From positions 124,001 through 188,000 of the forward strand of contig NZ_JACXYX010000003.1 in NCBI RefSeq assembly GCF_014779655.1: a stretch of DNA of 64,000 bases. The letters run 5' to 3'. Under the pieces are notes generated by a model, which ran no database searches, had not been told where the DNA came from, and was given only the letters and a program-made list of their open reading frames with translations. Below are positions 54,934 to 63,557 of the stretch, piece by piece (the first letter of the stretch is position 1; the number at the start of each line of letters is the position of its first letter). The stretch is from Nocardioides ganghwensis. GTDB taxonomy: Bacteria > Actinomycetota > Actinomycetes > Propionibacteriales > Nocardioidaceae. Made by a program: the position numbers and the translations under genes.

Positions 54934-56838
54934 ATGACCGAGACCACGCCTGGCTCACCTCCCGTGGCTGACCTCCTGGAGCAGATCCAGGGGTACGGCG
55001 CGTGGGCGGTCATCCGGCGCAAGGCCTCCCCGACGGCCGGTCTGGTCGGCGGCACCCCGCACGAGGTGGAGTCGCTGCTCGACATCCCGCTCGAGACGGG
55101 CGCCCCCGCGCCGGGCCGCAGCGCCGACCGGCTGGTCGCGGTCCCGTTCCGCCAGGTGCGCGAGCGCGGGTTCGCGGCGATCGACGACGGTGCCCCGCTG
55201 ACGGTCGTCGACATCGAGGCCGAGCACGAGGTGTCGGTCGACGACCTGCTCGCCGCGCTCCCGGACGTACCCGTCGAGCTCGCCGACCGCGGCGGCTTCG
55301 CCACCAGCGACGAGGACTACGGTGCTGTCGTCGAGGCGATCATCCGCGACGAGATCGGCCAGGGCGAGGGTGCGAACCTCGTCATCGGCCGGCACTACCG
55401 CGCGGTCCTCGCCGACTGGGACGCCTCGCGTGCCCTGACCGTCCTGCGCCGCCTGATGGAGCGCGAGCGCGGGGCGTACTGGACCTTCTGCTTCTTCACC
55501 GGGGACCGGTTCCTCATCGGCGCCAGCCCCGAGCGGCACGTGTCGGTGCGGCAGGGCGACGTCCGGATGAACCCGATCTCGGGGACGTTCCGCGTGGCCG
55601 GTCACGGGGACGCGTTGAAGGACCGCCTGCTGGAGTTCCTCGCCGACGAGAAGGAGGTCTTCGAGCTCTTCATGGTCGTCGACGAGGAGCTCAAGATGAT
55701 GTGCGACATCTGCCACGAGGGCGGTCAGGTGCTCGGACCGTTCCTCAAGCCGATGACGCACCTGATCCACACCGAGTACCTCCTCGCCGGCCGCTCCGAC
55801 CGCGACCACCGCGAGATCCTGCGCGACACGATGTACGCCGCGACCGTGACGGGCGCGCCGGTCGAGAACGCGTGCCGGCTGATCGCCGACTACGAGCCGG
55901 AGGGCCGCGGCTACTACGGCGCCGCGCTCGCGCTGTTCGGCCGATCGCCCGACGGCACGCCGACGATGGACAGCCCGATCCTCATCCGCACCGCCGACGT
56001 CTCGCCGTCCGGCGAGCTCAAGGTCACCGCGGGCGCCACGCTGGTCCGCGACTCCGACGCGGCGTACGAGGTGGCGGAGACGCGCGCCAAGGCGGGCGGC
56101 ATCCTCAGTGCCTTCGGCCTCGCCCCGCCCGCGACCTCCGACGGCACCGACATCGCCGAGCTCGCGCGCGACGAGGACGTCGTGCTCGCCCTGGGCACCC
56201 GCAACCAGCGGCTGTCCCGGTTCTGGCTGACCGACCAGGCCGGTGAGCCCGCCGACCCGGGGCTGGCCGGCAAGCAGGCGGTGATCCTGCACGGCGAGGA
56301 CGACTTCGTGAACATGCTCGTCCACGTGCTCGGGGTCTTCGGCATGACCTCGCGGGTGGTGCGGCACGAGGACTACGCCACCGGCGCCTTCGACGACGCC
56401 GACCTGGTCATCGTCGGTCCAGGCCCGGGCGACCCCCGTGAGGGCGACCACCCCAAGATCGCCGCGTTCCGCCGGGCGGTCGACGACCTGCTCGCGTCCG
56501 GGCAGCCGTTCCTCGCCGTGTGCCTGGGCCACCAGACGCTGTGCCAGCGCCTCGGGCTCGACCTCGGCTACAAGGACGTCGTCTTCCAGGGCACGCAGTC
56601 GCCGGTGCGGCTCGACGGCCGCACCGAGCGGGTCGGCTTCTACAACACCTTCGTCGGCCGGGTCCCGGACGGCGGGGCGCTGCCCGACGGCGTACGCGTC
56701 GAGGCCGACGAGGCGACCGGTGACATCCACGCGATCGTGGGGCCGCACTTCCGCGGCATCCAGTTCCACGCCGAGTCGATCCTCACCGAGAACGGCTACG
56801 ACCTGCTCCACGCGGCGGTCCGGGACCTCCTCGCGTGA
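54934..56838 (+). CDS. Anthranilate/ADIC synthase, TrpE-TrpG (PhzE-like) fusion
   Basis: A 634-residue protein: an N-terminal chorismate-binding domain (about 1-415; FLIGASPERHVSV, NPISGTF, KVTAGATLVRDSD) and a C-terminal type 1 glutamine amidotransferase (about 435-634) with nucleophile C530 in AVCLGHQTLC and HAE in IQFHAESIL. The order and length match PhzE. It makes anthranilate or 2-amino-2-deoxyisochorismate from chorismate and glutamine. No phenazine genes are nearby, so it may serve tryptophan or an unidentified pathway. Confidence 0.9.
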   Translation: MTETTPGSPPVADLLEQIQGYGAWAVIRRKASPTAGLVGGTPHEVESLLDIPLETGAPAPGRSADRLVAVPFRQVRERGFAAIDDGAPLTVVDIEAEHEVSVDDLLAALPDVPVELADRGGFATSDEDYGAVVEAIIRDEIGQGEGANLVIGRHYRAVLADWDASRALTVLRRLMERERGAYWTFCFFTGDRFLIGASPERHVSVRQGDVRMNPISGTFRVAGHGDALKDRLLEFLADEKEVFELFMVVDEELKMMCDICHEGGQVLGPFLKPMTHLIHTEYLLAGRSDRDHREILRDTMYAATVTGAPVENACRLIADYEPEGRGYYGAALALFGRSPDGTPTMDSPILIRTADVSPSGELKVTAGATLVRDSDAAYEVAETRAKAGGILSAFGLAPPATSDGTDIAELARDEDVVLALGTRNQRLSRFWLTDQAGEPADPGLAGKQAVILHGEDDFVNMLVHVLGVFGMTSRVVRHEDYATGAFDDADLVIVGPGPGDPREGDHPKIAAFRRAVDDLLASGQPFLAVCLGHQTLCQRLGLDLGYKDVVFQGTQSPVRLDGRTERVGFYNTFVGRVPDGGALPDGVRVEADEATGDIHAIVGPHFRGIQFHAESILTENGYDLLHAAVRDLLA

Positions 56839-56932
56839 CGCTCGCCGACGATTCGTCGGCGTGGCAGGCAACCATCGGGCGGCCTACGGCGTCACCCTAG
56901 GTAGCCAGCTCGGGGGAGACGACGGGGGAGCA

Positions 56933-58633
56933 GTGCGCAGATTCAGGGGAGCCGTGGCAGGTGTGTGCCTGCTGGTGCTGACGGCATGCGGTGCGACGAG
57001 CGGGTCGGGCGGACCGGACGGACCGGACGACGCCGTGCCGCCGCGTACGCCGAGCTCGGCGTCGGCGGTGGCGGAGCTCGAGCCCGCGGCGGCCCGGGCG
57101 AAGCGGCCCAACATCGTCGTGGTCATGCTCGACGACTTCTCGATGGACCTCGTGCAGACCATGCGCTCGGTGCAGCGGATGCGCAGGACGGGCGCCAGCT
57201 ATCCGCACTCGTTCGTCACCGACTCGCTGTGCTGCGTGTCGCGCTCGAGCTTCTTCACCGGGCAGTACCCCCACCAGACGGGGGTGCGCACCAACACCTC
57301 CAACAGCGGCACGTCGGGCCTCGGCGGGTGGCCGGCCTACGACACCAACGGCAACCCGGAGCGGGCGTTCAACGTCCGGCTGCAGGAGGCGGGCTACCAC
57401 ACCGGCTTCGTCGGCAAGTTCCTCAACGAGTACGAGTGGGTGGCCGGTCGCGCGCTGCCGCCGGTGGTGCCGGGCTGGACGACCTTCAACACGGTCTTCG
57501 GCTCCGCCTACGACGGCTGGGACTTCGCCAGCACCACCCTCGCCGGCCAGCGCCTGCAGCTCGTGCAGCACCCGGCGCCGCCGGCGAGCGCGAGCAACGC
57601 CGCCAAGGACAAGGCGTACGCCGGGACCGTCATCGGCGACCTCGCGATGGACTTCGTCACGGCCCACGAGGCCTCCGACGCCCCCTACTTCCTCGAGGTG
57701 TCGCTCTACGCGCCGCACAACCGGGTCAACCCCGAGCCGCACTACGCCGGCGACCCGCTCTTCCCGCCGATGTTCCGCGACCGCACCGGTCCGCGCAGCT
57801 GCGGGCGGGTGGCCTGCCGCAAGCTGACGGTCGACGACCTGCCGGGCTTCGGGGACCAGCGCCGCGACAACCGTCCGCGCCTGGCCAACGGCAAGCAGGC
57901 CCGCGCCTGGAACACCGTGCGCACGCTCCCGGTGGCCGCCGCCGTGCGCGACCTGCGCGACCGGGCGCGGATGGCGCAGTCGGCCGACCGGCTCGTCTCC
58001 CGGATCCTGCGCACGGTCGGGCCCAACACCTACGTCGTGCTCACCTCCGACAACGGCTTCCACCTCGGCCAGAACGGCATGGGTCGCGGCAAGGGGACGC
58101 CCTACGACACCGACGTCCGCGTGCCGCTGCTGGTCACCGGCCCGGGCGTGCTGCCCGGCCCGCGCCGGGAGGTCACCAGCAACATCGACCTCGCGCCGAC
58201 CTTCGAGGAGCTCGCCGGCCTGACGCCCGCGCCGTTCCGCAGCGGGCTGTCGCTGGTGCCGACGCTGTCCCGGCCGGCGCTGGTGCGGCAGTCGTACGCC
58301 TTCCTCGAGCACACCCAGCAGACGCTCACCGGCAACGACCCCGACGCCGCCTTCACCGGCTCCGAGCTCGACCGGATCCCGTCGTTCACGGCCGTGCGCA
58401 GCCGCACCGCGCTGCTGGCGCGCTTCGACCTCGACCCCAGGCGCGGCAAGGTGCGGTGGGGCTACGAGTACTACTCCTACCGGAAGAACCGGTTCGAGAA
58501 GCGCAACAGCTTCGCCGCCACGTCGCGACGCGACGAGGTGGCCGCGCTGCTGGCGAAGCTCGCCGCCTTCGACGGCTGCCGGGAGTCGGGCGACCAGCCG
58601 GTGTCGGCGGCGTGCCGGTCGGTGCGTCGGTAG
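56933..58633 (+). CDS. Sulfatase-family lipoprotein
   Basis: A 566-residue lipoprotein with lipobox LTAC (about 16-19). The alkaline-phosphatase-like fold begins at PNIVVVMLDDFSMDL (about 64-78). The formylglycine site reads C100-C101-V-S-R, with Val in place of the usual Pro of CxPSR. Further family motifs are APHNRVNPEPHY and TSDNGFHLGQ. GTG 56933 is chosen for GGGGGAG 3 nt upstream. The substrate is a sulfate or possibly a phosphate ester of the envelope or environment. Confidence 0.87.
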   Translation: MRRFRGAVAGVCLLVLTACGATSGSGGPDGPDDAVPPRTPSSASAVAELEPAAARAKRPNIVVVMLDDFSMDLVQTMRSVQRMRRTGASYPHSFVTDSLCCVSRSSFFTGQYPHQTGVRTNTSNSGTSGLGGWPAYDTNGNPERAFNVRLQEAGYHTGFVGKFLNEYEWVAGRALPPVVPGWTTFNTVFGSAYDGWDFASTTLAGQRLQLVQHPAPPASASNAAKDKAYAGTVIGDLAMDFVTAHEASDAPYFLEVSLYAPHNRVNPEPHYAGDPLFPPMFRDRTGPRSCGRVACRKLTVDDLPGFGDQRRDNRPRLANGKQARAWNTVRTLPVAAAVRDLRDRARMAQSADRLVSRILRTVGPNTYVVLTSDNGFHLGQNGMGRGKGTPYDTDVRVPLLVTGPGVLPGPRREVTSNIDLAPTFEELAGLTPAPFRSGLSLVPTLSRPALVRQSYAFLEHTQQTLTGNDPDAAFTGSELDRIPSFTAVRSRTALLARFDLDPRRGKVRWGYEYYSYRKNRFEKRNSFAATSRRDEVAALLAKLAAFDGCRESGDQPVSAACRSVRR

Positions 58634-58636
58634 CAC

Positions 58637-58642
58637 TAGTGT
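58637..58642 (+). promoter_or_regulatory. Candidate -10 box, leaderless (pabA)
   Basis: TAGTGT ends 6 nt before GTG 58649, directly after the sulfatase stop. Confidence 0.4.
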
Positions 58643-58648
58643 CGGCGC

Positions 58649-59209
58649 GTGACGCCGGACGTGATCGTGGTCGACCACCACGACTCCTACACGTGGAACC
58701 TGGTGCACCTCGTCGCCGCCGTGACGGGCGTCCTGCCCCGCGTCGTGCAGCACGACGAGGTGTCGCCGGAGGAGGTGCTGGCGCACTCCCACGTGGTGCT
58801 GTCGCCGGGGCCGGGGCACCCGGCCTCGACGCTCGACTTCTCCGTCGGCAACGTGGTCCTGCTGGCCGGGACGCGGCCCGTGCTCGGCGTGTGCCTGGGG
58901 ATGCAGGGGCTGGTGACGGCGTACGGAGGGACGGTCTCGCGCCTGCGGCCGGCCCACGGCGAGGTCGCCGCGATCAGCCACGACGGCGCCGGGGTCTTCG
59001 CCGGCCTGCCGCAGGGGTTCGCGGCGGTGCGCTACCACTCCCTCGGCGCGGTCGAGCTGCCCGCCGGGGTCGTGGCGACCGCGTGGAGCGAGGACGGCGT
59101 GGTGATGGGGGTGCGGCACGTCGACCTGCCGCTCGAGGGCGTGCAGTTCCACCCCGAGTCGATCCTCTCCGAGCACGGCGAAGCCATGATGAGGAACTTC
59201 CTGACGTGA
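58649..59209 (+). CDS. pabA: Aminodeoxychorismate synthase glutamine amidotransferase subunit
   Basis: A 186-residue type 1 amidotransferase. It begins VIVVDHHDSYTWNLVHLVAA, has the nucleophile Cys (about 83) in LGVCLGMQGL and the His-Glu pair in VQFHPESILSEHG at the end. It feeds ammonia to PabB to make aminodeoxychorismate for folate. GTG 58649 is chosen; the stop overlaps pabB by GTGA. Confidence 0.9.
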   Translation: MTPDVIVVDHHDSYTWNLVHLVAAVTGVLPRVVQHDEVSPEEVLAHSHVVLSPGPGHPASTLDFSVGNVVLLAGTRPVLGVCLGMQGLVTAYGGTVSRLRPAHGEVAAISHDGAGVFAGLPQGFAAVRYHSLGAVELPAGVVATAWSEDGVVMGVRHVDLPLEGVQFHPESILSEHGEAMMRNFLT

Positions 59210-60474
59210 CGGACCCGGTCTCCTTCTTCCGCGACGTCGCGTCGCGGCACCCGCGCTGCTTCTGGCTCGACGGCGGCGGTGCCCGCGAGTGGTCGGGTCG
59301 CCGCTCGATCATCGGCTGGCTCGACGAGGACGACCCCTCCCTGTCGTGGTCGGCCGCCCGGCGCGAGGTCACCCTGCACGTGGGCGGGACCTCGCGCGTC
59401 GTCGGCGACGACGTCTTCGCCGTCCTCGAGGAGCGGATCTCCGCGGGCGAGCAGTGGTTCGGCTACCTCGGGTACGCCTCGCGCACCGACCTGCCCGCGG
59501 CCCCCGACCCGTTCCTGCCCGACGCGGTCTGGATGCGGCCGCGGGAGGTGCGGGTGTTCGAGCACGCGGTCGCCGCCTCCGGGGACTCCCCGCTCGAGCG
59601 GGGAGTCCGTCACCTGGAGGGGGTTGCAACCGCCTCGGAGTGTCAGACTCCCCCACCCAGTGCGTACGCCGAGGCCTTCGCCCGCGTCCAGGAGCACCTC
59701 CACGCCGGCAACTCCTACGAGGTCAACCTCACCCACCGCCTCACCCGCACCGCCGACCTCGACCCCGTCGCGGCGTACCTCCGGCTCCGCGAGCTCAACC
59801 CCGCGCCGTACAGCGGGTTCCTCCAGCACGACGTCGCCGGCGCGCGGGCGTGGCTGCTGTCGAGCTCGCCCGAGCGCTACGCGCTGGTGACCGCCGACCG
59901 CCACCTCGAGACCAAGCCGATCAAGGGCACCACGCCGCGCGGTCGTACGCCCGAGGAGGACGAGGCACACCGCGAGCGGCTGGCGCGCGAGCCCAAGACC
60001 CGCGCGGAGAACCTGATGATCGTCGACCTGCTCCGCAACGACCTGTCGCTGGTGTGCGAGGTCGGGTCGGTGGAGGTGCCGGCGCTGATGCAGGTCGAGA
60101 CGTACGAGTCGGTGCACCAGCTCGTCTCCACCGTCCGCGGCTGCCTGCGCGACGACGTCTCGACCATGGCGGCCCTCCGGGCGCTCTTCCCGGCCGGGTC
60201 GATGACGGGCGCGCCCAAGCTGCGCACGATGGAGGTCATCGAGGAGGTCGAGGCGACCCCGCGCGGGGCGTACGCCGGGGCGTTCGGGTGGATCAGCGGC
60301 GACGGACCGGCCGATCTCGGTGTCGTCATCCGGTCGCTGATGACCGACGGCAGCGGGACCTGGGTCCTCGGCACGGGCGGCGGGATCACCGTGAAGTCCG
60401 ACGTCGCCGAGGAGTGGGCCGAGTCGGAGTGGAAGGCCGAGCGGCTGCTGCGCGTCTTCGACCCGCCGCGGTGA
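59206..60474 (+). CDS. pabB: Aminodeoxychorismate synthase chorismate-binding subunit, with palindromic insertion
   Basis: A 422-residue enzyme that aminates chorismate for p-aminobenzoate (folate) synthesis. The chorismate-binding half has SYEVNLTHRL (about 171-180), SSSPERYALV, KPIKGTTPRG, and PAGSMTGAPKLRTMEVIEEV. GTG 59206 overlaps pabA. Residues about 126-152 (SGDSPLERGVRHLEGVATAS onward) are encoded by a palindrome-rich segment (59583-59651) lying between the N-terminal domain and the chorismate-binding core. The segment keeps the frame open, so the protein should still be made. Confidence 0.9.
   Translation: MTDPVSFFRDVASRHPRCFWLDGGGAREWSGRRSIIGWLDEDDPSLSWSAARREVTLHVGGTSRVVGDDVFAVLEERISAGEQWFGYLGYASRTDLPAAPDPFLPDAVWMRPREVRVFEHAVAASGDSPLERGVRHLEGVATASECQTPPPSAYAEAFARVQEHLHAGNSYEVNLTHRLTRTADLDPVAAYLRLRELNPAPYSGFLQHDVAGARAWLLSSSPERYALVTADRHLETKPIKGTTPRGRTPEEDEAHRERLAREPKTRAENLMIVDLLRNDLSLVCEVGSVEVPALMQVETYESVHQLVSTVRGCLRDDVSTMAALRALFPAGSMTGAPKLRTMEVIEEVEATPRGAYAGAFGWISGDGPADLGVVIRSLMTDGSGTWVLGTGGGITVKSDVAEEWAESEWKAERLLRVFDPPR
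59583..59651 (+). repeat. Palindrome-rich insertion inside pabB
   Basis: A perfect 26-bp palindrome (59583-59608) is followed by GGTTGCAACC (59622-59631) and the hairpin GGAGT-N5-ACTCC (59637-59651). The cluster is in frame and looks like an inserted repeat. No second copy is visible in this window. Confidence 0.65.
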
Positions 60475-60484
60475 CGCCGGCCGG

Positions 60485-60528
60485 TGCTTGTGGGCATTCC
60501 CGCAGAACACGGGTACGACAAGCGCTAA
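60485..60528. terminator. Weak inverted repeat between pabB and the histidine kinase gene
   Basis: GTGCTTGT near 60485 can pair with ACAAGCGC near 60521, around a 28-nt loop that may fold further. It separates two convergent genes; the evidence is modest. Confidence 0.35.
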
Positions 60529-61943
60529 CCCGGCGTTGCAGCCCCGGCCCCCGGCACCCACATCGAGAACCGCGCCCCGCCGCCCGGCGCCTCGGAGACC
60601 TGGACCTGCCCGCCGTGCCGGTCGATGACCTGCCGCACGATGGCCAGGCCGAGACCGGAGCCGGGCATCGCGCGCGACTCCTCGGCCCGGTAGAACCGCT
60701 CGAAGACGTGCGGGCGGTCGGCCTCGGCGACGCCGCTGCCCTGGTCGTCCACGGTGAGCACGCCGCCGGTCAGCCGCACGGTGACCGTGCCCTCGGAGGG
60801 GCTCCACTTGGCGGCGTTGTCGAGCAGGTTGGTCACCGCCCGCTCGAGGCTGTTGGCGTCGCCGACCACCGGCCACGAGTCGAGGGCGACGTCGAAGGCG
60901 ACCCCGTGCGCGCGGCGGCGTACGCGCGTCACCGCCCGCTCGACCACCTCGGCGAGGTCGACCTGCGCGACCACGTGCGAGGTCGGCTCGTCGCGGGCGA
61001 GCTCGACCAGGTCGCCGACGAGGGCGCTGAGCTCCTCGATCTGGCCGCGCACGTCGTCGAGCAGCTCGAGGCGCGCCTCCTTCGGGAGGGCGCCGTCGTC
61101 CTGACCGTTGCCCTCGGCCTGGCGGAGCAGGTCGAGGTTGGTGCGCAGGGAGGTGAGCGGCGTCCGCAGCTCGTGGCTGGCGTCGGCGACCAGGCGCCGC
61201 TGCCGGTCGCGGGAGGCGCCGAGGGCGAGCAGCATCTGGTTGAAGGCGGTCGCGAGCCGGGCGACCTCGTCGTCACCCTCGACGCGCAGCGGCGTCAGGT
61301 CCTCGGTCACCGCGATGCGCTCGACGGCGGAGGTCAGGCGGCGTACGGGTCTGAGCCCGTTCTTGGCGACCAGCCAGCCGGCCAGGAGGGCGGCGAGCAC
61401 GCCGAGCGCCCCGAAGACGAAGAGCACGCCGCCGAGCTTCTCCAGCGTCCGGTCGTTGGGGGCGAGGGGCTGGGCCAGGATCAACGCGGCGCCGTCGTTG
61501 GCCTGCACCGTCGCGACCCGGAACCGCTCGCCCTCGGTCGTGACGAGGGTGCGTACGGCGGACTCGCGCTGGCCGGTCGCCACCTCGTACTCGGGGCGCC
61601 CGAGGGTGAAGCTCGGGACGTCGTCGCCGGTCACGGCGCGGCCCTCGGCGGTGACGAAGATGATCCGCACGTCGGCGGCGCCGAGCACCCACGCGGGCAC
61701 GCCGTCTGCGGTGATCCGCGACAGCGTGGTGAAGGCGGTGGCCTTGTGCGCACGGTTGAGCAGCGACTGGTCGAGCGAGCTCATCATCTGCTGGCGCATC
61801 ACGACGAACGCGGTGAACGCCATCACCGCGATGGACATGCCGAGCACGAGGGTGGTGAGGACGGCGACCCGCGAGGCGAGCGACCTGCGGTAGTGCCAGC
61901 GTCCGTCGGGCCAGGTGGGGGCCGACCGCGCGGCGGTGGTCAT
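60525..61943 (-). CDS. mprB: Sensor histidine kinase (MprB-like)
   Basis: A 472-residue two-helix membrane kinase: helices at about 26-49 and 170-192 flank a sensor domain, then HAMP and the phospho-acceptor His (about 257) in [15 protein letters not shown], and an ATPase domain with NAAKWSP and [12 protein letters not shown]. The best match that I recognise is mycobacterial MprB, which senses envelope stress. ATG 61943 overlaps the regulator stop by ATGA. Confidence 0.9.
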   Translation of the reverse strand: MTTAARSAPTWPDGRWHYRRSLASRVAVLTTLVLGMSIAVMAFTAFVVMRQQMMSSLDQSLLNRAHKATAFTTLSRITADGVPAWVLGAADVRIIFVTAEGRAVTGDDVPSFTLGRPEYEVATGQRESAVRTLVTTEGERFRVATVQANDGAALILAQPLAPNDRTLEKLGGVLFVFGALGVLAALLAGWLVAKNGLRPVRRLTSAVERIAVTEDLTPLRVEGDDEVARLATAFNQMLLALGASRDRQRRLVADASHELRTPLTSLRTNLDLLRQAEGNGQDDGALPKEARLELLDDVRGQIEELSALVGDLVELARDEPTSHVVAQVDLAEVVERAVTRVRRRAHGVAFDVALDSWPVVGDANSLERAVTNLLDNAAKWSPSEGTVTVRLTGGVLTVDDQGSGVAEADRPHVFERFYRAEESRAMPGSGLGLAIVRQVIDRHGGQVQVSEAPGGGARFSMWVPGAGAATPG

Positions 61944-62635
61944 GATTCCTTCAGGACGTAGCCGACGCCGCGGACGGTCTGGATCAGCCGCGGCTCGCCG
62001 GCGGCCTCGGTCTTGCGGCGCAGGTAGCCGACGTAGACCTCGAGCGAGTTCGCGCTCGTCGGGAAGTCGTAGCCCCAGACCTCCTCCAGGATGAAGGCGC
62101 GGTCGAGCACGCGCCGCGGCCGGCGCAGGAACATCTCGAGCAGGGTGAACTCGGTGCGGGTCAGCTCGATCGCGCGGCCGCCGCGCGAGACGTCGCGGCT
62201 CGCGACGTCCATGGTGAGGTCGGCGAACGACAGCACCTCGCTCTCGCCGTCCTCGTCGGGCACCACCCGGCGCAGCAGCGCCCGCAGCCGGGCCAGCAGC
62301 TCCTCGAGCGCGAACGGCTTGGTGAGGTAGTCGTCGGCCCCGGCGTCGAGGCCCTCGACCCGGTCGCCCACCGCGTCGCGGGCGGTGAGCACCAGCACGG
62401 GTACGTCGTTGCCCGCCGCGCGCAGGGCACGGGTGGTCTCGATCCCGTCCAGTCTCGGCATCATCACGTCGATCACCACGACGTCGGGGTGCTGGGCGCC
62501 GACCGCGACCAGGCCCTCGGCCCCGTCGGCGGCGAGGACGACCTCGTAGCCGTTGAACTCCAGCGACCGGCGCAGCGAGTCGCGCACCGCCCGGTCGTCG
62601 TCGACGACCAGCACGCGGGGCCGGGACTCAGTCAC
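61940..62635 (-). CDS. mprA: Response regulator, OmpR type (MprA-like)
   Basis: A 231-residue regulator. The receiver domain has DDD at its start, the phospho-acceptor Asp near 55 in [13 protein letters not shown] and the switch Lys in [20 protein letters not shown]. The C-terminal winged helix holds [20 protein letters not shown] and [12 protein letters not shown]. The match to mycobacterial MprA is very high by eye. GTG 62635 lies 6 nt from CATCCT on the minus strand, so the operon may be leaderless. Confidence 0.92.
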   Translation of the reverse strand: MTESRPRVLVVDDDRAVRDSLRRSLEFNGYEVVLAADGAEGLVAVGAQHPDVVVIDVMMPRLDGIETTRALRAAGNDVPVLVLTARDAVGDRVEGLDAGADDYLTKPFALEELLARLRALLRRVVPDEDGESEVLSFADLTMDVASRDVSRGGRAIELTRTEFTLLEMFLRRPRRVLDRAFILEEVWGYDFPTSANSLEVYVGYLRRKTEAAGEPRLIQTVRGVGYVLKES

Positions 62636-62641
62636 GGGCCA

Positions 62642-62647
62642 AGGATG
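62642..62647 (-). promoter_or_regulatory. Candidate -10 box, leaderless (mprA-like gene)
   Basis: CATCCT on the minus strand ends 6 nt before GTG 62635. Confidence 0.4.
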
Positions 62648-62693
62648 CCACCGGCGCCTGAGCGGAGCCTGAGCGTCTCCTGCAGGCAGCAGG

Positions 62694-63557
62694 TCAGGCG
62701 TAGCGCGCCGCGACCGCCCCGGCGCGGGCGCCGTAGCCGCCGCCGAACATGCACGCGTGCACCAGCAGCGGGAAGAGCTGGTGGATCCCGAGTCGCTCCT
62801 CCCAGCCCTCGGCGAGGGGGTACGCCTCGTCGTAGGCGGCCATCACCCGCGGCAGGTGCGTGAGCCCGAACAGGTGGAGCATCGCCAGGTCGACCTCGCG
62901 GTGCCCGCCGTGGGCGGCCGGGTCGATGACGTGGATGGCGAGGTCCTGGCCCCAGAGGCAGTTGCCGTTCCAGAGGTCGCCGTGCAGCCGTGCGGGCGTC
63001 TCCTCGGGCAGGAGGCCGGAGAGCCGGCCGATGACGGCCTCGACCGCCGCCGCGTCGGGCTCGGTGATCGCGCCGCGGTCGCGCGCGAGCTTGAGGTAGG
63101 GCAGCACCCGGCGCACGGCGTAGAACTCGGGCCACGAGTCGGCGGTCTTGTTGGGCAGCGGCAGTCGCCCGATGAACCCGTCGTGGTCGAGGCCCCAGCC
63201 GTCGGCTCCGGCGGCGTGGGTGGTGGCGAGCTGCTGGCCGAAGGCGACGGCCGCCTCGACGGGGGTCTTCGAGCTCTGCTCGACCCACGCGAGGACCACG
63301 CAGTCGCTGGCCGCGGCGAGGACCTCGGGCACCGGCACGCCACCCTCGACCTCGGAGAGCCAGCGGAGTCCCTCGGCCTCGGCCTCGAAGAACCCCTCGG
63401 GCGCGTGCGGCAGCGTCTTCATCAGCGCCGTCTGGCCGCTGGACAGGCGCAGCCGGGTCGCCGTGGCGATGTCGCCGCCCGCCACCGGCGAGGTCGCGAC
63501 GACCGCGGTGCCGAGCAGCTCCTCGGCGCGCCGGGCGACCAGTGGCTGGCGAGCCAT
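62694..63557 (-). CDS. Fructosamine kinase family protein
   Basis: A 287-residue kinase of the fructosamine-3-kinase/aminoglycoside phosphotransferase fold, which phosphorylates sugar-linked amines to reverse protein glycation. The catalytic loop is [14 protein letters not shown] (about 191-204), and the metal Asp is in [11 protein letters not shown] (about 209-219). ATG 63557 overlaps the LMW phosphatase stop by 1 bp. Pairing of these two enzymes is common in actinobacteria and cyanobacteria and suggests joint repair. Confidence 0.92.
   Translation of the reverse strand: MARQPLVARRAEELLGTAVVATSPVAGGDIATATRLRLSSGQTALMKTLPHAPEGFFEAEAEGLRWLSEVEGGVPVPEVLAAASDCVVLAWVEQSSKTPVEAAVAFGQQLATTHAAGADGWGLDHDGFIGRLPLPNKTADSWPEFYAVRRVLPYLKLARDRGAITEPDAAAVEAVIGRLSGLLPEETPARLHGDLWNGNCLWGQDLAIHVIDPAAHGGHREVDLAMLHLFGLTHLPRVMAAYDEAYPLAEGWEERLGIHQLFPLLVHACMFGGGYGARAGAVAARYA

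Noticed and set aside
54934..56838. Phenazine gene cluster
   Set aside because: The fusion resembles PhzE, but no phzD, phzF, phzG, phzB or modifying gene is adjacent.
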